From Bacilli bacterium (lineage in GTDB: Bacteria; Bacillota_I; Bacilli_A; ML615J-28; CAG-698), in assembly GCA_023228385.1 (NCBI GenBank), contig JALOBF010000047.1, positions 1-9,705 on the forward strand: a stretch of 9,705 nucleotides of DNA, given 5' to 3'. How positions within the stretch are numbered: position 1 is the stretch's first letter; the number at the start of each line of letters is the position of its first letter. Under the pieces are notes generated by a model. That model was not told the origin of the DNA. It ran no database searches and saw nothing but the letters and a program-made list of their open reading frames with translations. Positions 4,747-9,705 of this stretch are shown here, in pieces. The translations under genes and the position numbers were made by a program.

Positions 4747-6123
4747 CTACACCTCTTCTGGATAATATTTTTCAATATTTTTCAGGCTAATTCGTTTAAG
4801 TTCCGATTTTGGAAGAATGGTTAAAAGTTTCCAACCGATATCAAGCGTTTCTTCTATACTGCGATTCGTATAATATCCTTGAGATACATATTGTTGTTCA
4901 AATTCTACCGCAAAATCGCTATACAGTTTATCGATATCGGAAAGTGCCGCTTCACCGAGAATCGTTGAAAGTTCTTTGGCTTCTTTACCGCGAGCATAAG
5001 CGGCAAATAGTTGGTTCATCGTATCGGCGTGATCTTCGCGTGTTTTTCCGCCGCCAATACCTTTATCTTTCAACCGACTCAATGACGGTAAAACGTCAAT
5101 TGGCGGAAAGATTCCTCTTAAATATAAGTCGCGAGAAAGAATAATCTGACCTTCGGTAATATAACCGGTCAAATCTGGGATCGGATGCGTTTTATCATCC
5201 TCCGGCATGGTTAGAATGGGGATTTGGGTAATCGAGCCTTTCTTTCCTCTGATTCTACCCGCCCGCTCATAAAGTGAAGCTAAATCGGTATACATATAAC
5301 CGGGATAACCGCGCCGTCCCGGCACTTCTTTTCGCGCTGCTGAAACTTCACGTAATGCTTCCGCATAATTGGTAATATCGGTAATAATAACAAGGACATG
5401 CATATCCAATGTATAAGCCAAATATTCCGCGCAGGTAATTGCCATCCGCGGAGTGGCGATTCTTTCAATCGCCGGGTCGTTGGCCAGATTCATAAACAAT
5501 ACTGACCGTTCAATCGCTCCGGATTTCTGAAAATCCTTAATAAAGAAATCGACTTCCTCAAAAGTAATACCAACGGCCGCAAACACAACAGCGAACTGTT
5601 CATCTTTACCCTTGACTTTTGCCTGCCGAGCAATCTGCGCTGCCAAGCGGGCATGAGGAAGCCCCGAAGCTGAAAAAATCGGTAATTTTTGTCCGCGGAC
5701 CAAAGTATTAAGTCCATCGATAGCGCTGATTCCGGTTTCAATAAATTCTGAAGGATAATCCCGGGCTACGGGATTAAGGGGAGCTTCGTTAATATCGACA
5801 ACCCGATCGGGTATTATTTCACCGCCGCCGTCAATCGGACGGCCCAGTCCGTCAAATATACGTCCCAGAATATCCGGTGAAAGTTTGATTTCGATACCAT
5901 GACCAAGGAAAGTCGCCTTCGCATCAGCTATTTTTAAACCTTGAGAAGATGAAAAAAGCTGGACTAATGCTTTATCTTCATTAATCTCCAAAACTCGGCC
6001 GATTCTTTCTTCACCGCTTGCCTGTTTAATCTTCACTAACTCGTCATATTTTACTCCCTCAACTTGATCGACAAGCATCAGTGGGCCGACGACTTCTTTA
6101 ATTGTTTTATATTCCTTAGCCAT
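4747..6123 (-). CDS. ntpB: V-type ATPase subunit B (non-catalytic head subunit)
   Basis: Alternates with subunit A in the A3B3 head and forms the nucleotide-site interfaces without carrying a working Walker A. In place of the P-loop it has SASGLPHARLAAQ (from residue 151), as in other B subunits. It keeps LPSLSRL with Arg350, equivalent to the arginine finger of Enterococcus NtpB. The start is placed at ATG 6123 (MAKEYKTIKEVVGPLM), giving 458 residues, the length of Enterococcus NtpB. The upstream GTG/ATG (6135, 6132) lie on top of the ribosome site CAGGTGAT and would add an atypical extension. The gene overlaps the ntpA stop by 8 bases (ATGGCTAA), favouring coupled, near-equal synthesis of A and B. 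Confidence 0.97.
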   Translation of the reverse strand: MAKEYKTIKEVVGPLMLVDQVEGVKYDELVKIKQASGEERIGRVLEINEDKALVQLFSSSQGLKIADAKATFLGHGIEIKLSPDILGRIFDGLGRPIDGGGEIIPDRVVDINEAPLNPVARDYPSEFIETGISAIDGLNTLVRGQKLPIFSASGLPHARLAAQIARQAKVKGKDEQFAVVFAAVGITFEEVDFFIKDFQKSGAIERSVLFMNLANDPAIERIATPRMAITCAEYLAYTLDMHVLVIITDITNYAEALREVSAARKEVPGRRGYPGYMYTDLASLYERAGRIRGKKGSITQIPILTMPEDDKTHPIPDLTGYITEGQIILSRDLYLRGIFPPIDVLPSLSRLKDKGIGGGKTREDHADTMNQLFAAYARGKEAKELSTILGEAALSDIDKLYSDFAVEFEQQYVSQGYYTNRSIEETLDIGWKLLTILPKSELKRISLKNIEKYYPEEV

Positions 6124-7906
6124 CGAAATCATCACCTGCCAACAAATTCTTATATTCCTGATTAATTTTATTTATAATTTCTTGATATTCACGTTCAAAA
6201 TCATCTTCTTTTATATATTTCATTCTTCCTATTTTTTCTCGGACGTTCATATTAGCGATATCAGAAAAGTTAAGGTGTTCTTTCAATCCTTTCTGTCCAA
6301 AATTATACCAAGAAAGAATTGCTTTTAAAATGCCGTATTGTTTGTTTAATGAAGTGTAAGTGTCGACTTCATCAAAAGCAATCTGATGAAGAAAATCTTC
6401 GCGGATACTGCGAGCACACTCCATCGTCAAACGGTCCTGAAATTCTAACGAATCAATACCGACAAGTCGGACGATTTCCTCCAATTGCGACTCTTCATGC
6501 AAAATCTCCATGGCTTTTTGCACTTGACTGGACCAATCTTTTTTAATATATACATCAAAATATTCGCGCATACTTTCTTCATAAAGCGAATAGCTTCTTA
6601 ACCAGTCAATGGCCGGGAAATGACGCCGATAAGCCAAAGCTGAACTCAAACCCCAAAAAACTTTTACAATCCTCAGGGTTGCTTGCGAAACCGGTTCTGA
6701 AGTATCACCGCCCGGCGGTGATACGGCGCCGATTGCCGAAATGGCTCCGATGCGATCATCAGTACCTAAGCACTTAACCAGACCGGCTCGTTCATAAAAC
6801 TCGGCAAGTCGGGAAGAAAGATATGCCGGATAACCTTCTTCACCGGGCATTTCTTCCAAGCGACCGGACATTTCTCTTAAGGCCTCGGCCCATCTCGAAG
6901 TTGAATCCGCCATAATAGCAACCCGATATCCCATATCGCGATAATACTCGGCAATAGTAATCCCGGTATAGATTGAAGCTTCACGGGCGGCAACCGGCAT
7001 ATTTGAAGTGTTAGCAATTAAAACCGTTCTTTTCATTAAAAATTCGCCGGTTTTAGGATCATGAAGCCGCGGGAATTCATTCAAAACGTCAGTCATTTCA
7101 TTGCCCCGTTCGCCACAGCCGACATAGACAATAATATCGGCATCGGCCCACTTAGCAAGTTGATGTTGAACCACGGTTTTTCCGCTTCCAAACGGCCCGG
7201 GAATCGCCGCGATTCCGCCGATAGCAATCGGGAAAAATGTATCAATAACCCGCTGACCTGTCACCATTGGTTCTTTTGGTGCCAATTTTTGTTTATAGGG
7301 ACGCCCACGCCGAACCGGCCAACGTTGTAACATTGTAATATCCGTTTCTTTACCGGTATCGTCTTTAATCCGCGCAATTACATCTGTGATTTTTGCTTTT
7401 CCTTGATGTATCCAGGTAATAGTTCCTTCAAAATTTACCGGCACCATTATTTTATGCAAAACCACCGAAGTTTCCTGAACTTCACCCAAAATATGACCAG
7501 CCCCGACCCGATCTCCAATGTTGGCAAGTGCTTTAAAATCCCAAACACGGTCACGGTTCAAACGGGGAACATCAATACCAAGCGGAATCCGATCGCCGGT
7601 TTTTTCATATATTAAATCTAACGGTCTTTGAATACCGTCAAAAATACTTTCAATTAAGCCGGGGCCAAGCTCCACCGATAAGGGCTCATCAGTATAATAC
7701 ACCGGTTCACCGGGGCCGATTCCTGCCGTCTCTTCATATACTTGAATTGAAGCACGGTCACCCCTTAACTCGATCACTTCACCAAACAGCATTTTATCGC
7801 TGATGCGAACGACGTCATACATTTGGACGTCTTCCATATTTTTTGCTACAATCAAAGGACCAGATACCTTTGATATAATTCCGACTTTATTCTCTTTTCG
7901 ATTCAT
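6116..7906 (-). CDS. ntpA: V-type ATPase subunit A (catalytic)
   Basis: The ATP-hydrolysing subunit. Using ATG 7906 (MNRKENKVGIISKVSGPLIV) it has 596 residues, close to the 593 of Enterococcus NtpA. The ATG at 7915 abuts AGAAAGG with no spacing, whereas 7906 lies 8 bases after it. Visible elements: N-terminal barrel; the A-specific non-homologous insertion (about 115 to 190); Walker A GPFGSGKT (237 to 244); GERGNE with the catalytic Glu (265 to 270); the DSTSRWAEALRE segment (334 to 345); PGEEGYPAYL; and a C-terminal helical domain. The enzyme can run as an ATP-driven pump of H+ or Na+, or as a synthase. The ion is set by subunit K, which is not in the window. It lies 14 bases after ntpG. Confidence 0.98.
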   Translation of the reverse strand: MNRKENKVGIISKVSGPLIVAKNMEDVQMYDVVRISDKMLFGEVIELRGDRASIQVYEETAGIGPGEPVYYTDEPLSVELGPGLIESIFDGIQRPLDLIYEKTGDRIPLGIDVPRLNRDRVWDFKALANIGDRVGAGHILGEVQETSVVLHKIMVPVNFEGTITWIHQGKAKITDVIARIKDDTGKETDITMLQRWPVRRGRPYKQKLAPKEPMVTGQRVIDTFFPIAIGGIAAIPGPFGSGKTVVQHQLAKWADADIIVYVGCGERGNEMTDVLNEFPRLHDPKTGEFLMKRTVLIANTSNMPVAAREASIYTGITIAEYYRDMGYRVAIMADSTSRWAEALREMSGRLEEMPGEEGYPAYLSSRLAEFYERAGLVKCLGTDDRIGAISAIGAVSPPGGDTSEPVSQATLRIVKVFWGLSSALAYRRHFPAIDWLRSYSLYEESMREYFDVYIKKDWSSQVQKAMEILHEESQLEEIVRLVGIDSLEFQDRLTMECARSIREDFLHQIAFDEVDTYTSLNKQYGILKAILSWYNFGQKGLKEHLNFSDIANMNVREKIGRMKYIKEDDFEREYQEIINKINQEYKNLLAGDDFDG

Positions 7907-7920
7907 TGCCACCATCCTTT

Positions 7921-8238
7921 CTAAAAAATATTTATCCCGATGGCTTTTTCAACATTATCTTTAATCTTCTTCAATCCGACGCCCTTTGCGACGGTCTTTG
8001 TCGGAAGGGGAATGATAATCGGAAAAGGCGTGTATTGATATTTCTCAATTGTTTCGGGAATAACTTCATAAATATCTTCCGCTAAATATATTATTCTACA
8101 TTTTTCATTAGTTAATTGAGCAATAGTTTTTTCTGCTTCGGAAGAACTTTTGACCATATAAGTTTTGATACCGACGGCATTAAATAAAATTATGGTATCA
8201 TCGCTGCCGATTGCCGCGATATCTATTTTTTCTTTCAT
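7921..8238 (-). CDS. ntpG: V-type ATPase subunit F (NtpG, central stalk)
   Basis: A 105-residue protein matching the small F subunit (103 residues in Enterococcus, named NtpG). It binds the exposed part of subunit D in the rotor and stimulates ATP turnover. The family pattern is clear: an N-terminal strand KIDIAAIGSDDTIILFNAVGI, then IIYLAEDIYEVIPETIEKY and a C-terminal helix GLKKIKDNVEKAIGINIF, a CheY-like alpha/beta fold. The ribosome site AAGGCGG lies about 10 bases before the ATG at 8238. It sits 16 bases downstream of ntpC and 14 upstream of ntpA. Confidence 0.94.
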   Translation of the reverse strand: MKEKIDIAAIGSDDTIILFNAVGIKTYMVKSSSEAEKTIAQLTNEKCRIIYLAEDIYEVIPETIEKYQYTPFPIIIPLPTKTVAKGVGLKKIKDNVEKAIGINIF

Positions 8239-8254
8239 ATCATTGCCGCCTTTC

Positions 8255-9193
8255 TTAATATTCCGTTAAATCGCCGATAACCTCGTCCCCTGAATAAATC
8301 AGACGAATATTATTCGCTTCAGCCTGTTTTGCCAGATAATAATAAATGATTGGTCCGATTCCAAAAGAATCATATCGGTAATTTTTCATTATATTAATAA
8401 TTAATTGTTCGAAATAACGTTCCAAACTATCAATATTCCGATTTTGGGAATATCTCTTAAGTCCAATACTGATTTTCTCTTGATAAAAATCTTTAAATAG
8501 ATTAATTAAGATATTATCAGTAGCCGAATAGGCTGCCATAAAAACAGAAAAATCAATCAGACCGCCTTTTAAAAACATTTCCGCAAAACGGTCAATTTCC
8601 CAACCAAGAGCTTGGGTTCGAACCATCGTTATAATGTTTTTGGTATCAACCGACAATTGAAAATATGCTTTAAGAGCCAAATTAGGTACCAGCGGTAAAT
8701 GTTTAAAAATATATCGGTAGATGGCTTTATCAACTGTCGTGCTTAAACGATGCGGGTTATCGATTTCTCTTAATAGAGAAGAAATTTCCTTAATTAAACC
8801 TGCATAGTTTTTATCTAATGTTGAATAATCTTCAGAAAAAACAGCCAAATGTAAATCCTCGGAAGTTATATTACCGCCGGTCATAAAAAACACATTTCGG
8901 CTGGCAAAAAACTTGTTTTTAAAAGCCGCTTTTATATTAATGGCATCGGCTTCAATAAAGAAAAGATCGGTTAGATGAGAATCCGGTGAAATCTCATCAA
9001 GAAATCTTCTTAGTTGCGCCAATTCGGATTCAATTATTACCTCAATTGAATTACCATCGCGACCGTAGCCATAATCGAGTAATTGCTTTATAAAATCGTC
9101 TTTATCCATTTTATAAAGTTTAGCATATTGATTGCGATCAAAAAGCCGATTTTCGATAGCACTTATAATCCCGTTAGCATATGGGTAATTCAT
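8255..9193 (-). CDS. ntpC: V-type ATPase subunit C (d-type socket)
   Basis: A 312-residue, mostly helical soluble subunit with no membrane segment. It caps the membrane K ring and receives the D/F shaft (the archaeal C, eukaryotic d subunit). The opening NYPYANGIISAIENRLFDRNQYAKLYKM is the typical N terminus, followed by ADAINIKAAFKNKFFASRN (around 107), where the family has its conserved N(I/L)K segment, and a C-terminal LAKQAEANNIRLIYSG close to the family ending EanNIRlI. The ATG lies one base after the ntpE stop (TAA-G-ATG), with GGAGG inside the final ntpE codons, so translation is coupled. Confidence 0.94.
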   Translation of the reverse strand: MNYPYANGIISAIENRLFDRNQYAKLYKMDKDDFIKQLLDYGYGRDGNSIEVIIESELAQLRRFLDEISPDSHLTDLFFIEADAINIKAAFKNKFFASRNVFFMTGGNITSEDLHLAVFSEDYSTLDKNYAGLIKEISSLLREIDNPHRLSTTVDKAIYRYIFKHLPLVPNLALKAYFQLSVDTKNIITMVRTQALGWEIDRFAEMFLKGGLIDFSVFMAAYSATDNILINLFKDFYQEKISIGLKRYSQNRNIDSLERYFEQLIINIMKNYRYDSFGIGPIIYYYLAKQAEANNIRLIYSGDEVIGDLTEY

Positions 9194-9194
9194 C

Positions 9195-9705
9195 TTATTC
9201 CTCCGCTTGAAAAATAATTTTTGCGATTTCAGGCTCGTACTTTTCTTTAATAATCGTCAGTAATGATCGATATGACAAATCTACATCATATTCCTTTCCG
9301 ACAACCAGAAACCCGCCGTCGATATCAACCGGCGCGGCTGATAGTTTAAGATGATAATTAGGACCCAATAAAGTGTTTAGTTTATCAAGATTATAAAACT
9401 CGTTTTTATTTTTTTCCAAAGAAAACAAACCACGATAACGTTCAATTTCATCAGCGGCAACTTTAAGAACTTCATTACCGACGAGTTTTTCCGTTTTTAA
9501 CATTTTTACTGTAAGACTAGTAAATTTATCGTCAGGAAGTCCTTTCAACTTTTTAATAACGGCTAAAAAAACCTGATCAATTAACTCTTTTTTCTTTTTT
9601 AATAAGTTATGTTTGGCTTGTTGCTCAAATTCGATGGTTTTGGTTTTAATCCTGTCGTCAGCCCGCCGTTCAACATCAGTAATAATTTTATCCGCTTCTT
9701 TTTGC
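9195..9705 (-). CDS. ntpE: V-type ATPase subunit E (peripheral stalk), 5' end outside window
   Basis: The open frame runs through the right edge, leaving 169 residues visible. The true start is beyond 9705, roughly 25 to 35 residues away judging from the usual length near 200. A TTG near 9548 is an internal Leu codon, not a start. The visible N-terminal half is a charged helix (QKEADKIITDVERRADD, then KTKTIEFEQQAKHNLLKKKK), as in the E subunit that pairs with G-type NtpF to form the stator rod. The C-terminal half (after VFLAVIKKLKGLPDDKF) is the globular domain binding the top of the head, with DIDGGFLVVGKEYDVDLSYRSLL typical of the family. Confidence 0.93.
   Translation of the reverse strand, partial: QKEADKIITDVERRADDRIKTKTIEFEQQAKHNLLKKKKELIDQVFLAVIKKLKGLPDDKFTSLTVKMLKTEKLVGNEVLKVAADEIERYRGLFSLEKNKNEFYNLDKLNTLLGPNYHLKLSAAPVDIDGGFLVVGKEYDVDLSYRSLLTIIKEKYEPEIAKIIFQAEE

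Noticed and set aside
4809..5144. Plus-strand open frame of 111 codons antisense to ntpB
   Set aside because: The ntpB frame is certain from conserved motifs. The antisense product has no recognisable domain. The same applies to plus-strand frames within ntpD and ntpA and to the two minus-strand frames inside ntpB at 5280-5741.
6124..6135. GTG/ATG upstream starts for ntpB
   Set aside because: They overlap the CAGGTGAT ribosome site. The ATG at 6123 yields the 458-residue length and the MAKEYKTIKEV start normal for the family.
7907..7915. Upstream ATG for ntpA giving 599 residues
   Set aside because: The ribosome site AGAAAGG touches this ATG with no spacer. The ATG at 7906 has correct spacing and a family-like N terminus.

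Overview
The window looks like a low-GC Bacillota chromosome, possibly from the Erysipelotrichia/Mollicutes-like or clostridial part of the phylum. The evidence is AT-rich DNA, consensus sigma-A-type promoters (TTGACT, 17 bp, TATAAT or TATGAT), strong AGGAGG-type ribosome binding sites, tRNA genes with encoded CCA, a V-type ATPase operon in the Enterococcus ntp gene order, and a ydaO-type c-di-AMP riboswitch. TGG encodes Trp and TGA is used as a stop, so the code is standard. The assignment below phylum level is a guess. Every gene lies on the minus strand, so transcription runs from the right edge to the left.

Right two thirds (9705 to 4099): a tightly packed V-type ATPase operon, ntpE (5' end cut off by the window edge), ntpC, ntpG (subunit F), ntpA, ntpB and ntpD. 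Genes are separated by 1 to 16 bases or overlap by 8. These are the catalytic head, the central stalk (D, F), the C/d socket and the peripheral stalk subunit E. The membrane ring (K) and stator (I) would lie upstream, outside the window. A hairpin spanning the ntpD stop codon closes the operon.

Middle (4098 to 2922): one integral membrane protein of unknown function, built from two similar halves, with its own candidate extended -10 promoter.

2915 to 1054: the most interesting unit. A near-consensus promoter starts an RNA whose first ~110 bases match the c-di-AMP riboswitch, followed by a switchable expression platform. Then come a CPA2-family cation:proton antiporter without a cytoplasmic RCK domain and, 26 bases later, a small PII-like protein, closed by a strong terminator. 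The layout suggests c-di-AMP control of cation homeostasis at the RNA level, with the PII-like protein as a likely protein-level regulator of the antiporter.

Left end (1053 to 1): a single-domain MazG-like nucleotide pyrophosphohydrolase, a 56-residue hydrophilic protein of unknown function ending in a terminator, and a tRNA-Pro(TGG) and tRNA-Gly(TCC) pair driven by a consensus promoter through a short, highly palindromic leader.

No mobile element, CRISPR array, phage gene or sign of recent transfer was seen. The ATPase and the antiporter both act on cation or proton gradients, so the window as a whole has an ion-homeostasis theme.
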